In this document: positions 1-8,262 of the stretch, in pieces
How positions within the stretch are numbered: position 1 is the stretch's first letter
Layout: each line of letters opens with the position of its first letter
DNA from: GCA-2683135 sp964507445
GTDB lineage: Bacteria > Planctomycetota > GCA-002687715
Direction of reading: 5' to 3'
NCBI GenBank assembly: GCA_964507445.1
Contig: CAZDQF010000008.1
Coordinates: forward strand, 62,001-126,000
DNA: 64,000 nt
Made by a program: the position numbers and the translations under genes
The notes under the pieces: model-generated
The model's database searches: none
The model's input: the letters and a program-made list of their open reading frames with translations, nothing else
What the model was told of the DNA's origin: nothing

Positions 1-174
1 GCGCGAGCGTTCCGAGCCCACGGTGGGCCTGGTCAACGGTTCTGGACGTGCGATCGCACCCTGGGCGTCCGCTTCGTGGTCGATCACGACGGCGCCTGGT
101 TCCGCACCCACCACTCCGTCATCCAGCAGGAGATGATCTCCCGTTGTGAGCAGGAGGGCATCGACCTGGCGTGA
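1..174 (+). CDS. C-terminal fragment of an unknown protein (clipped at left edge)
   Basis: An open frame enters from the left edge in frame 1 and ends at a TGA at 172-174, giving 57 residues. Third codon positions are strongly G/C in the second half, as in the neighbouring genes, so it is probably the true end of a gene. The visible part contains the segments RFWTCDRTLGVRF and FRTHHSVIQQEM, which I do not recognise. It converges with lysS, 10 bases away. No function can be assigned without the missing upstream part. Confidence 0.5.
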   Translation, partial: ARAFRAHGGPGQRFWTCDRTLGVRFVVDHDGAWFRTHHSVIQQEMISRCEQEGIDLA

Positions 175-184
175 TGCCGTGGGC

Positions 185-1660
185 TCAGGTGGGCTTGACC
201 AGCGGGAAGAGGACCACGTCCCTGAGGTTCTCCTGGTTGGTCAGGAGGCAGCAGAGCCGGTCGATGCCCATGCCCCAGCCCGACATCGGGGGCATGCCGT
301 ATTCCATGGCGAGGAGGTACTCCTCGTCCAGCGGCATGGCCTCATCGTCCCCCGCGTCCTTCAGGGCAGCCTGGGCCTCCAGACGTTGCCGTTGATCAGT
401 GGGGTCCACCAGCTCTGAGTAGGCGTTGACGATCTCCCAGCCACGGACCACGAGCTGGAATCGGTCCGTGATCCCTGGTGTGTGGTCATTTCGACGGGCG
501 AGCGGGGAGAGGTCGATGGGGTGATCGACGAGGAACATGGGCCCCACCAGCTTGGGGCGGCTGACCTTCTTGTAGAGCTGATCCACGAGGGCGCCGAAGC
601 CGAGCTTGTCCACGTCCGCCTCTTCAAGCTCGATGCCCTTCTCCGCCATACGGGCTCGAAGGGCGTCCACATCGGAGTCCGAGGCGATGTCGATGCCGGC
701 GTCCTGCAGGATCAGCTCTCTGAAGCTGACCCGAGGCCATTCTCCGGAGAAGTCCACCAGGGTCCCCCCCAGCTCGATCTCCAGGGTGCCCAGGCACTCC
801 TGGAGCACGTGCTGCAGCAGGCGCTCCGTGAAGCGCATGTTGTCATCGTAGTTCCACCATGCGGCGTAGTACTCGAGCATGGTGAAGTCCTGGAGGTGGG
901 AAGGGTCCATGCCCTCGTTGCGGAAGCAGCGGGCGAACTCGAACACCCGGTCGTAGCCGCCCACGATGCAGCGCTTGAGCCACGTCTCCGGAGCGATGCG
1001 CATGGTGATGTCCATGTCCAGGGCGTTGTGATGGCTGAAGAACGGCCTGGCCGTGGCGCCGGAGGGCTTCGTCTGCAGGACCGGTGTCTCCACCTCTTCG
1101 AACTCATGCTCTTCGAGGAATGAGCGGATGGTGCGGATGATCCGGCTTCGGAGCATGAAGCGGTCCAGGCTCTCCCGGTTCATGATGAGATCCAGGTAGC
1201 GCTGCCGGTAGCAGATCTCCTGGTCTTGAACGCCGTGCCACTTCTCCGGCAGCGGACGCAGGGCCTTGCCCAGGAACACGAGCTCATCGGCGGCCACGGA
1301 CGGCTCGCCGCTCTTGGTGACCGTCATGGAGCCCGCCACGCCGATGTGGTCGCCGATGTCGAAGAGCTTCTTCCAGACCTGCTTGTAGAACTCCTCGCCT
1401 ACGCGGGCCAGCTCCACCCAGATCTGGCATCGTCCGCTCTGGTCCTGGAGCGTGGCGAAGCTCAGCTTGCCCATGACCCGCATGGAGATGATGCGGCCAC
1501 AGACGCTGACGCCCTCGGTCCCCTCCGGGAGGGCCCGCGCGTCAGTTAGTGAGTGGGTGCGTTCGAAGCGCTCGGGCCAGGGGTTGATCCCGGCTTCCCG
1601 AAGCCGCTCGAGCTTGCCCATGCGGACCTGTCGCTGATCGCCCCCCGTGTCGTTGCTCAT
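185..1660 (-). CDS. lysS: lysyl-tRNA synthetase, class II
   Basis: Cytoplasmic enzyme that charges tRNA(Lys) with lysine. The protein has 491 residues, close to the usual 490-510. An N-terminal OB-fold anticodon-binding domain (about residues 50-150, with GRIISMRVMGKLSFATLQD) is followed by the class II catalytic domain: motif 1 around EVETPVLQ, motif 2 as FARCFRNEGMDPSH, and motif 3 as GWGMGIDRL near the C-terminus. The frame is open further upstream, but the ATG at 1660 has GGAGG eight bases before it and gives a normal N-terminus. It is transcribed divergently from the TPR gene at 1851. A TATAAC hexamer at 1686-1691 (minus strand) could be its -10 box, though no good -35 accompanies it. 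Confidence 0.95.
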   Translation of the reverse strand: MSNDTGGDQRQVRMGKLERLREAGINPWPERFERTHSLTDARALPEGTEGVSVCGRIISMRVMGKLSFATLQDQSGRCQIWVELARVGEEFYKQVWKKLFDIGDHIGVAGSMTVTKSGEPSVAADELVFLGKALRPLPEKWHGVQDQEICYRQRYLDLIMNRESLDRFMLRSRIIRTIRSFLEEHEFEEVETPVLQTKPSGATARPFFSHHNALDMDITMRIAPETWLKRCIVGGYDRVFEFARCFRNEGMDPSHLQDFTMLEYYAAWWNYDDNMRFTERLLQHVLQECLGTLEIELGGTLVDFSGEWPRVSFRELILQDAGIDIASDSDVDALRARMAEKGIELEEADVDKLGFGALVDQLYKKVSRPKLVGPMFLVDHPIDLSPLARRNDHTPGITDRFQLVVRGWEIVNAYSELVDPTDQRQRLEAQAALKDAGDDEAMPLDEEYLLAMEYGMPPMSGWGMGIDRLCCLLTNQENLRDVVLFPLVKPT

Positions 1661-1850
1661 GAGACTGCCTCCGGTTTCCCAGGGCGTTATACCCCTCCAG
1701 AGCACGTCGCCCCAGGGGGGGAGGCCCGCCCCGACCTCACCAAGATGGCGCGGCGTCCGGGGTTTGCTACCATGATCGTCCGGCTGCCGCTGATGAAACC
1801 GCCGGGGGACCATCCGTTTCTCCCCGGCCACCTATCCGGAGAATACCGCG

Positions 1851-3503
1851 GTGATCAGATCTCTTTGCTACCTCTCGCTCGTCGCTGCCCTGCTCTGCGT
1901 CTCTGCCGCCGCCCAGGACGTCATCGCCGAGGCGAAGAAGGAACTGGACGCCAAGAACTACGATCGGGTGATCGAACTCCTGGAAGATAAGTACGACGAC
2001 ATCAAGGACGACCAGAAGGCTATCGAGCTGCTCGCCGACGCCACCCTGAAGGCCGGCAAGTACGACCGCTGCATCTTCTACGCCAACCGACTGGCGGACA
2101 TGGCGCCCGAGTATCCGGAGGGCCACAAGTACGGCGCTCAGGCGTTCTACTGGCGCGCGGAGGAGGCCAAGACGGACCCGGGCGCCACCCCGGGCAAGAT
2201 CAACGGACTCTACGAGGAGGCGCGGGGCTTTGCGCGGCAGTACCTGAAGCTGAAGCCCGACGACGCGGAGATGTGGTGGTTCTGCGGACACACCTTGTAC
2301 TGGCTCGAGGAGCACGATGAGTCCGCCGCTGCGTTCGGTCAGGCGTTCAAGCTGGACCCCAACAACACCAAGTACCTCACGGACCAGTCCCGCGCTCACC
2401 GATTGGCGGGGAAGTTCGATGAGGCCGCGGCGGTCATGGACAAGGCCATCGCGGCGAACCCGGACAACGCAACGTTGATCAAGGACAAGGCGGAGGTGCT
2501 CCTGTTCAAGGCCAACGCCAGCAAGAAGGACGAGGACTCTCGCGCTGCCGGCAAGGTGTACGGAGACGCGCTGGCGGCGAAGACCCTGTCCGGCGAGATC
2601 GCCGCGACCTGCACCAACGCCCTCTGGGCCATCTACGGCAAGAACAAGGACTACGATGAGGCCCTGGGCTACATCACGGCCTGGGCGGCCGCTCATCCCA
2701 AGGACCCTTCGCCCTACTGGTGGGCGGGCTGGTACCAGCGCCAGAAGGGGGCGGAGCAGGAGGCCCTGGCTGCCTATACCAGGTGTTGGGACGTCTCCGG
2801 GCAGAAGTGGGCGAGCGCCGCCGCGGACATCGGGGAGCAGCACCGGCGCATGGCCTACTCCAAGCCGGACGGCGACGGGCAAGCCAGGATCGAGGACGTC
2901 AAGCAGCTGGAGACGGCCGTTGACTGGCTGTGCAAGGCGCAGCAGATCCCGTGGAACTGGGGCGGGGCCGCGCGCGAGCCCCTGACCAAGTGCATCAACA
3001 TCTTCCTGGCCTGTGCCAACGGCGGACACCTCGCGGATGGCGCTCGCATGTTGGAGGAGAAGTGCCTCAAGGTGGCCCCGGACAACTGGCAGATCCTCAA
3101 CAATCTCGGGCTCTACTATCGGGACCAGGGCGGCATGCAGCGAGACAAGGCGCTCTGCGACAAGTCACGCAAGTACTACGTCAAGGCGGCCGACCTGGTG
3201 TGCGAGGACCCCAACGCGAGCGGCAACTGGAAGGCGCGGGTGCTCAACGACGCCGGGGTGCTGTTCCACTTCCCCATGTACATGGTCCGGGACATGGAGA
3301 CGGGCATGAAGTACTACATGAAGGCGTTGACGTTCGATCCCGAGTGGGTCGACGCCAATGAGAACATGGGTATCTGCATGAACGCGCTCGGCAAGTACGA
3401 AGAGGCCATCCCGTATCTGGAGAAGGCGCTCAAGCAAGAGAATGACCGCCGCGTGTCCCTGAGAGAGCTTCGCAAGGCGAAGCGGGCGTTGAACGACAAG
3501 TAG
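1851..3503 (+). CDS. exported tetratricopeptide-repeat protein
   Basis: A 550-residue protein that begins with a signal peptide (SLVAALLCVSAAAQ, cleavage expected after about residue 21) followed by repeated TPR-like helix pairs across its length, for example YDRVIELLEDKYDDIKDD near the start and ANENMGICMNALGKYEEAIP near the end. The start is GTG at 1851 with GGAG upstream. It is probably periplasmic or cell-surface and probably a protein-interaction scaffold; no enzymatic motif was seen. A parvulin-type lipoprotein follows after only 8 bases, so the two are likely co-transcribed and may both work on exported proteins. The specific function is unknown. Confidence 0.8.
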   Translation: MIRSLCYLSLVAALLCVSAAAQDVIAEAKKELDAKNYDRVIELLEDKYDDIKDDQKAIELLADATLKAGKYDRCIFYANRLADMAPEYPEGHKYGAQAFYWRAEEAKTDPGATPGKINGLYEEARGFARQYLKLKPDDAEMWWFCGHTLYWLEEHDESAAAFGQAFKLDPNNTKYLTDQSRAHRLAGKFDEAAAVMDKAIAANPDNATLIKDKAEVLLFKANASKKDEDSRAAGKVYGDALAAKTLSGEIAATCTNALWAIYGKNKDYDEALGYITAWAAAHPKDPSPYWWAGWYQRQKGAEQEALAAYTRCWDVSGQKWASAAADIGEQHRRMAYSKPDGDGQARIEDVKQLETAVDWLCKAQQIPWNWGGAAREPLTKCINIFLACANGGHLADGARMLEEKCLKVAPDNWQILNNLGLYYRDQGGMQRDKALCDKSRKYYVKAADLVCEDPNASGNWKARVLNDAGVLFHFPMYMVRDMETGMKYYMKALTFDPEWVDANENMGICMNALGKYEEAIPYLEKALKQENDRRVSLRELRKAKRALNDK

Positions 3504-3511
3504 GGGGAGGC

Positions 3512-4069
3512 ATGAGCATCCGTCTTGCGAGCCTGTTGGCCGTGGCTTTCCTGGCCTCTGCGTGCGGTGAAGCAGCCGTGGACCCAGCGACCAGCGGCGG
3601 CGCGGGCGGTGGGTCAGAGGCCACCTCGGGGGGCGGAGGTGAGGAGTCGACCGACGGTGAGCCGTCTGCCGCTGAGGGGACCGTGGTCAAGGTCCAGCAC
3701 GTGCTGGTGGGCTTCGGCCGCGCCGCGGGATACCGAGGCCGCCGCATCCCGCCGCGCGCCCTGAAGCGCCGTCAGGAGAAGGCCGAGTCACTCGCCCAGG
3801 AGATCTTCTCTCGGGCCAAGGGGGGCGCGGATTTCACGGAGCTGGTGCGCATCTACTCCGACGATCAGATCGCCCCAGGCACCACCACGCCGGGGGTCTA
3901 CACCCTCGTGGAGGGGCGCCCAGCGGGCCAGGGCGAGTCGCCCCGATCCGGCATGGTCAAGGGCTTCGGGGACATGGCCTTCGGGCTGGGAGTGGGTGAT
4001 GTGGGTCTGGTGCCTTACGCCGAGGGCGACAGCCCGTTCGGCTTCCACATCATCAAGCGGCTGGAGTAG
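3512..4069 (+). CDS. parvulin-type peptidyl-prolyl isomerase lipoprotein
   Basis: A 185-residue predicted lipoprotein with lipobox LASAC (Cys near residue 18), then a Gly/Ser/Glu-rich linker, then a parvulin (PpiC/SurA rotamase) domain of about 120 residues. Diagnostic segments are VKVQHVLVGF at the domain start, GGADFTELVRIYSDD in the middle and SPFGFHIIKRLE at the C-terminus. The family catalyses cis-trans isomerisation of prolyl bonds in periplasmic folding clients. There is no separate chaperone domain as in SurA or PrsA, so this is a minimal membrane-anchored isomerase. The ATG is preceded by GGGGGAGG, and the gene follows the TPR gene by 8 bases, which suggests one operon. Confidence 0.85.
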   Translation: MSIRLASLLAVAFLASACGEAAVDPATSGGAGGGSEATSGGGGEESTDGEPSAAEGTVVKVQHVLVGFGRAAGYRGRRIPPRALKRRQEKAESLAQEIFSRAKGGADFTELVRIYSDDQIAPGTTTPGVYTLVEGRPAGQGESPRSGMVKGFGDMAFGLGVGDVGLVPYAEGDSPFGFHIIKRLE

Positions 4070-4077
4070 CTTCGCCA

Positions 4078-4093
4078 GGGGGCCGCTGCCCCC
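4078..4093 (+). terminator. possible GC hairpin after the parvulin gene
   Basis: GGGGGC, loop CGCT, GCCCCC forms a perfect 6-bp stem 8 bases after the parvulin stop codon. No U-tract follows, so it may be a weak terminator, a transcript-end stabiliser, or chance in GC-rich DNA. Confidence 0.3.
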
Positions 4094-4170
4094 CCCCGGG
4101 AGACCCATGGGATAGGCTTGAGGGGAACGGAGCGGCGCCGCTGGTGGTGCGCCCGTCCCGAGGATCTCTC

Positions 4171-6021
4171 ATGCGTCTGACAGCGCTCCCGTGGGTTCTT
4201 GTGTTCGTCGGTTCCCTGCCGGCTCAGCCGTCAGACTGGGCGGCGTTGTCCCCGTCCACGGTGCCCACGGCGCTGACGGGGCACGTCATGGTGACCGATG
4301 GCCTGGGCGCCCTCAGCTTCGGCGGCAACGGAGTCGGCGTCTACTACGATGAGACGTGGCGCTTCGACGGCAGCACCTGGGCGCAGCTCACACCTCCCGT
4401 GAGCCCCTCGCCCCGTCGCCGGCACGGGGGCGCCTATGACCTGGCCCGGGGCCGGTTCGTCGTGTTCGGCGGGCAGGTCACGGGGAACGGACTGGTCGGA
4501 GACACCTGGGAGTTCGACGGCACGACCTGGAGTCAGCTCGCGCCGACCACCAGCCCTTCGCCTCGTCGCGATCACTGCATGGTGTATGACGTGCAGAACG
4601 GCGTGGTCCTCCTGTTCAGCGGACGGGACGGGTCCGGGGCCGTGTTGCCGGACATGTGGGCCTGGGACGGCAGCAACTGGACCCAGCTCACCCCGGCGGC
4701 GCTGCCGCCTCCTCGCTTCGACGGCCAGATGACCTGGGACCCGACCACATCGGCGGCGGTGCTGTTTGGCGGCAGAGGGTCCGGTGGTGCAGCGCCCTTC
4801 AGCGACACCTGGTTGTGGTCAGGCAACAACTGGACCCAGGCCAGCCCCCTGCGGTCGCCCTCCGCCAGGTACACCCACGCCATGACCTACGACGAGGTGA
4901 GGCAGCGGGTCGTCGCCTTCGGTGGATACGACGGCGCGCGCTACCTGGAGGAGACCTGGGAGTACGACGGGTCGACGTGGACGCAGCGAGGTGATCCCGT
5001 GATCCCAGGCCGGAGGGGCGGGCCCCAGCTCATCCACGTGCCCGCCCTGGGTTCGAATTACCTGTTCGGTGGGTTCTATGGAGGCGCCCTCAGTGACACC
5101 TGGGAGCTGCGCCCGAACCGATCCTGGCAGCCCGACTCGGGCATCGCCGCCCTGGATGTGAATGGCCTGCCTGCGGCGGGATTCTGGGGGCCGGATCGAC
5201 GTCGCCTGCTGGTGGGGCAGGGCGGCGGTGCCACTCTGGATTCGAGCCAGACCGGCGCTGGCTGGGACGTGGGGTTCTCACTCGCGGCGGCGGCGCCGTT
5301 TGGAGCGGGTGGGCTGCAGGTCCCGGGCGGGCAGCTGGTGAACCTGGACCTCACCACCCTCGCGTTCGTCAACGGCGGCGCGCTCCTGACCCCCTGGCCA
5401 GGAGGCACCCTGTCCCTGCCCTTCACCGGAGGCGGCCCGGTGGTGGCCTCGGGGCAGATGCTGGTGGTGGACCCCGCTCAGCAGCTGGGATTCGCCTTGT
5501 CGCGGGCGGGAGAGATCACGGTCTCGGACGCGGTCTATCTTGAAGACCTGGACGCGGTGCCCCTGTCTCCCGCGTACACCTACCCCTCCGGCTGGAGCAA
5601 CAGCCCGGGGACCAACGGCTGGATCATCTGGAACGGCAGCACGCCTACTGCCAATACGGGGCCTCCGGGTGATCACACCTCCGGCCAGGGAAGCTACGCC
5701 TACTGCGAGACCAGCAGCCCCTGGTCCACGGCGACCTTCACGCTGGACATGGGGCCTCGGAGCACCGCGGGGCTGACATCCCCGACCCTGGACTTCTGGT
5801 TCCACATGCACGGCAACAACGCCGGTACCCTGGACGTCGAGTCGTTCGACGGGTTGAGCTGGACCTCGATCTGGAACATCTCAGGTGACCAGGGGGTCTC
5901 GTGGCAGAACGCCCGCGTCCCCCTGACGCCGGTGTCCAACACGGTGCAGTTCCGGTTTCGCTATCAGGCCGTCGCGGAGAACGGCGACGTCGCCATCGAC
6001 GACATCGCCCTGGGCAACTGA
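4171..6021 (+). CDS. secreted Kelch-repeat protein with C-terminal MAM-like domain
   Basis: A 616-residue exported protein. After a signal peptide (WVLVFVGSLPAQ) come about six Kelch-type blades with the recurring pattern DTWEFDGTTWSQL, SPRR and VVFGG, at roughly residues 25-320, forming a likely beta-propeller. The middle section (about 345-465) contains the QLVNLDL segment that recurs in the protein at 38255. The last 150 residues (about 465-616) look like a MAM/jelly-roll module: NGWIIWNGSTP, GDHTSGQGSYAY, TLDFWFHMHG and a terminal GDVAIDDIALGN. I start at the ATG at 4171 because it opens the signal peptide and has GAGG upstream; a GTG at 4144 is in frame but adds nothing plausible. Probably a surface or extracellular adhesion or carbohydrate-interaction protein. 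Confidence 0.8.
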   Translation: MRLTALPWVLVFVGSLPAQPSDWAALSPSTVPTALTGHVMVTDGLGALSFGGNGVGVYYDETWRFDGSTWAQLTPPVSPSPRRRHGGAYDLARGRFVVFGGQVTGNGLVGDTWEFDGTTWSQLAPTTSPSPRRDHCMVYDVQNGVVLLFSGRDGSGAVLPDMWAWDGSNWTQLTPAALPPPRFDGQMTWDPTTSAAVLFGGRGSGGAAPFSDTWLWSGNNWTQASPLRSPSARYTHAMTYDEVRQRVVAFGGYDGARYLEETWEYDGSTWTQRGDPVIPGRRGGPQLIHVPALGSNYLFGGFYGGALSDTWELRPNRSWQPDSGIAALDVNGLPAAGFWGPDRRRLLVGQGGGATLDSSQTGAGWDVGFSLAAAAPFGAGGLQVPGGQLVNLDLTTLAFVNGGALLTPWPGGTLSLPFTGGGPVVASGQMLVVDPAQQLGFALSRAGEITVSDAVYLEDLDAVPLSPAYTYPSGWSNSPGTNGWIIWNGSTPTANTGPPGDHTSGQGSYAYCETSSPWSTATFTLDMGPRSTAGLTSPTLDFWFHMHGNNAGTLDVESFDGLSWTSIWNISGDQGVSWQNARVPLTPVSNTVQFRFRYQAVAENGDVAIDDIALGN

Positions 6022-6058
6022 CGCCGGGTCCCTGGTGCTCCCGGTGTCGGGCCCCTGC

Positions 6059-6631
6059 TCATCGGCGAGGCTTGGACGGGAAGTTGGCGAGGACGTCGCG
6101 GATCATGGCGCGCAGCATGTCGTCGCTGATCTTGCTGCGGTTGCTCGCGGTCACGTTGCGAGGGGCGATCCGGGTCCAGTCCTGGAACGACCGTTGCCAC
6201 AACACCCGGCCACTGTCTCCCTGCAGGAGGCGCACGGACCCGCTGGCGTAGATGCGTCCCTTGGGGATCAGGTCACGCGTCTCCCACTCGTCCAGGCTGA
6301 TCATGAGCCCCGCGTCCGATCCCGCTGCGCGGGCGATGGCGGCGGCGCCGCTGGCCTTGCTGGTGCGGGCCTTTTCGTCCACGTAGACGTCCATGGGGAC
6401 GGCGTAGTGCTTGCTGTCGATGAGCACCTCTCGCGCGCTGGCGCGGATGGTGCCGGCGAGGAGTCGCTCATCTGCCCCCGGCGCCGTCGGACGAACGACG
6501 GCGATGTCCACCATCTTCACGTCGTTGAGGCCCGGGTCCGCCGTGATCTGATCCCGGGGCTGCCGTTGCTGTGGTGCCTGACACGCGCCCATGATGACGG
6601 CGGCGATCAGAAGGAGTCCGTAGCGCTTCAT
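6059..6631 (-). CDS. putative lipoprotein, GNA1162/CsgG-like
   Basis: A 190-residue protein with a signal peptide ending in a lipobox-like IMGAC (Cys near residue 17). The mature part begins after a Gln/Arg-rich stretch with the segment VKMVDIAVVRPTA and includes SDAGLMISLDEWE and VRLLQGDSGRVLWQRSF. That combination (a nucleotide-binding-like alpha/beta core with a 'DS..GRVLW' strand) recalls GNA1162/DUF799- or CsgG/LpoB-type lipoproteins, but the match is from memory and weak. Its ATG overlaps the queC stop codon as ATGA, so it is translationally coupled to queC although no functional link is evident. Confidence 0.6.
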   Translation of the reverse strand: MKRYGLLLIAAVIMGACQAPQQRQPRDQITADPGLNDVKMVDIAVVRPTAPGADERLLAGTIRASAREVLIDSKHYAVPMDVYVDEKARTSKASGAAAIARAAGSDAGLMISLDEWETRDLIPKGRIYASGSVRLLQGDSGRVLWQRSFQDWTRIAPRNVTASNRSKISDDMLRAMIRDVLANFPSKPRR

Positions 6632-7338
6632 GGTTTCCCTCCCGCGGTTTTCTCGATGACCCTGCCCCCTTGGTGGGGGACCCCGGCGTTGTCCAGGGCG
6701 CGCCGGAAACGCACGCATGACTCGCACCGGCCGCAGGGCTGATCGCCACCAAGATAGCAGGACCAGCACCGTTGCAGGGGGGCTCCGGCGGCGATTGCGG
6801 CCTTGACGATTTCGGTCTTGTCCATGGCGATGGTGGGGGAGATGACCCGGACCCGGTTGCGGGTGGACATGGCCAGGGCGGCGTTGCTGGCTTCGAGGAA
6901 CGCCGCCGAGTTGTCCGGGAAGGTCTGGGCCTCCTCGCGGTTGAAGCCGCAGACCACCAGGTCGATGTCGTTGACCTCCGCCCAGGTGGCGGCCATGGAG
7001 ATGAGGACGCCGTTCCGGTTCGGGACCCAGACCGCCGCCGCGGAGGCCGCCGCTGCGCCCCTCGTGTCGTCCAGATCTGCCTCGCTGGGCTGTGGCATCT
7101 CCGCGTGGCGGTCCGTGAGGGCGCCGCTGGAGGCCTCCCGGAGGAAGGGTAGGAACACCGTGCGGTGGGGGATGCCCAGGTCCGTGGCGACCGCGTAGGA
7201 GGCCGCCAGCTCCTGTTTCGCCGCCCGTTGACCGTAGTCCGCGGTCAGGGCGAGGACAGGCTGGGCTGTTTCGCGGACCATGTAGGCCGCGGCTACGGAA
7301 TCGAGTCCCCCGCTGAGGAGCAGGACCGCGCTCTGCAT
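6628..7338 (-). CDS. queC: 7-cyano-7-deazaguanine synthase
   Basis: The enzyme converts 7-carboxy-7-deazaguanine to preQ0 using ammonia and ATP in queuosine biosynthesis. The 236-residue length fits the family. The N-terminus carries the PP-loop ATP-binding motif LLLSGGLDSVAAAYM (residues about 6-20), and the C-terminal region holds the four zinc cysteines in CWSCYLGGDQPCGRCESC. The ATG at 7338 starts directly before the first beta strand of the PP-loop fold; AGGGG lies about 11 bases upstream. It is divergent from parA. queA, a later enzyme of the same pathway, lies at the right edge of the window. Confidence 0.95.
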   Translation of the reverse strand: MQSAVLLLSGGLDSVAAAYMVRETAQPVLALTADYGQRAAKQELAASYAVATDLGIPHRTVFLPFLREASSGALTDRHAEMPQPSEADLDDTRGAAAASAAAVWVPNRNGVLISMAATWAEVNDIDLVVCGFNREEAQTFPDNSAAFLEASNAALAMSTRNRVRVISPTIAMDKTEIVKAAIAAGAPLQRCWSCYLGGDQPCGRCESCVRFRRALDNAGVPHQGGRVIEKTAGGKP

Positions 7339-7376
7339 ATGGTGTATCCCCTGGTGTCGGACCACAGCATAAGCGG

Positions 7377-7406
7377 TTGACGGTTGGCGAGCCAGCGACC
7401 TATCAT
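7377..7406 (+). promoter_or_regulatory. sigma70-type promoter for parA
   Basis: TTGACG at 7377-7382 and TATCAT at 7401-7406 are separated by 18 bases. The hexamers match the consensus at five of six positions each. Transcription would start near 7413, about 13 bases before the parA ATG at 7426, which leaves a short leader. Confidence 0.55.
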
Positions 7407-7425
7407 CGGCGTCGGGGAGGTTCCG

Positions 7426-8259
7426 ATGGACATTGTCGCGGTCATCAACCAGAAGGGCGGGGTTGGCAAGACCACGACGACGGTCAATCTCGGCGTCGCC
7501 TTGGCCGAGCTCGGGAAGAGCGTCCTGCTCATCGATCTCGATCCCCAGGCCAACATGGGCACCCATCTCGGCGTGGACGTCAACGAGGGGCCGACGGTCC
7601 ATGACGTGCTCGCCCGTGACGTGAAGCTCAAGGACGCCGTCCGCGAGACCGGGGAGCCCGGCGTGTCCGTGGTCTGCTCGAACCTGGACCTGTCCGCAGC
7701 GGAGATGGAACTGGTCTCCACGGTCGGCCGTGAGACCTTGCTGCGGGACGCGTTGGAGGTCCTGGACTCCGAGTCTCCGGGGCACTACGACACCGTGCTG
7801 CTGGATTGCCCGCCGTCCCTCGGCATCCTCACCATCAACGCCCTCTCCGCCTCGTCTCGGGTGCTGGTGCCGCTACAGGCGGAGTTCTTCGCCTTGCAGG
7901 GCATGGCCAAGCTGACGGAGATCATCGCGCTGGTGCAGCGTCGTTTGAACCCGGCGGTGGAGTTGAGCGGCATCGTGGCCTGCAAGGTGGACCGTCGCAC
8001 CAAGCTGACCCAGGAGGTGCTGGAGGAGGTGCGTCGCTTCTTCGGTGATCGGCTGATGGAGACGGTGATCCGTCCGAACGTCAAGCTGGCGGAGGCGCCG
8101 TCCTATGGGCAGAGCGTCATCTCCTATGCGGCGGACAGCAACGGCGCCGCGGACTACCGGCGCCTCGCCCGTGAGTGGGCCGGCGTTCCTCTGACGGACG
8201 AAGCCCCTGCGGGGGACTCCCCTGCGGCGGCGGCTCAGGCGGACGCCGCCGAGTCCTGA
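7426..8259 (+). CDS. parA: ParA/Soj-family ATPase
   Basis: A 277-residue deviant-Walker ATPase of the chromosome-partition type. It begins with the P-loop INQKGGVGKTTTTVNL (signature lysine plus GKT), has the switch LIDLDPQANMG, and the Walker B-like strand VLLDCPPSLG. There is no N-terminal DNA-binding extension, so it is of the Soj type. The ATG at 7426 follows GGGGAGG. No parB or parS-like repeat lies next to it; the downstream neighbour is an alcohol dehydrogenase, which starts 3 bases later. It could therefore be the chromosomal Soj with parB elsewhere, or an orphan ParA positioning another cargo. Confidence 0.85.
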   Translation: MDIVAVINQKGGVGKTTTTVNLGVALAELGKSVLLIDLDPQANMGTHLGVDVNEGPTVHDVLARDVKLKDAVRETGEPGVSVVCSNLDLSAAEMELVSTVGRETLLRDALEVLDSESPGHYDTVLLDCPPSLGILTINALSASSRVLVPLQAEFFALQGMAKLTEIIALVQRRLNPAVELSGIVACKVDRRTKLTQEVLEEVRRFFGDRLMETVIRPNVKLAEAPSYGQSVISYAADSNGAADYRRLAREWAGVPLTDEAPAGDSPAAAAQADAAES

Positions 8260-8262
8260 TCC

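Noticed and set aside
1767..3029. 420-codon minus-strand open frame
   Set aside because: Antisense to the TPR gene, which has a signal peptide, RBS and clear repeats.
7426..8259. A plasmid-type parAB partition locus
   Set aside because: No parB, parS-like repeats or replication genes are nearby.
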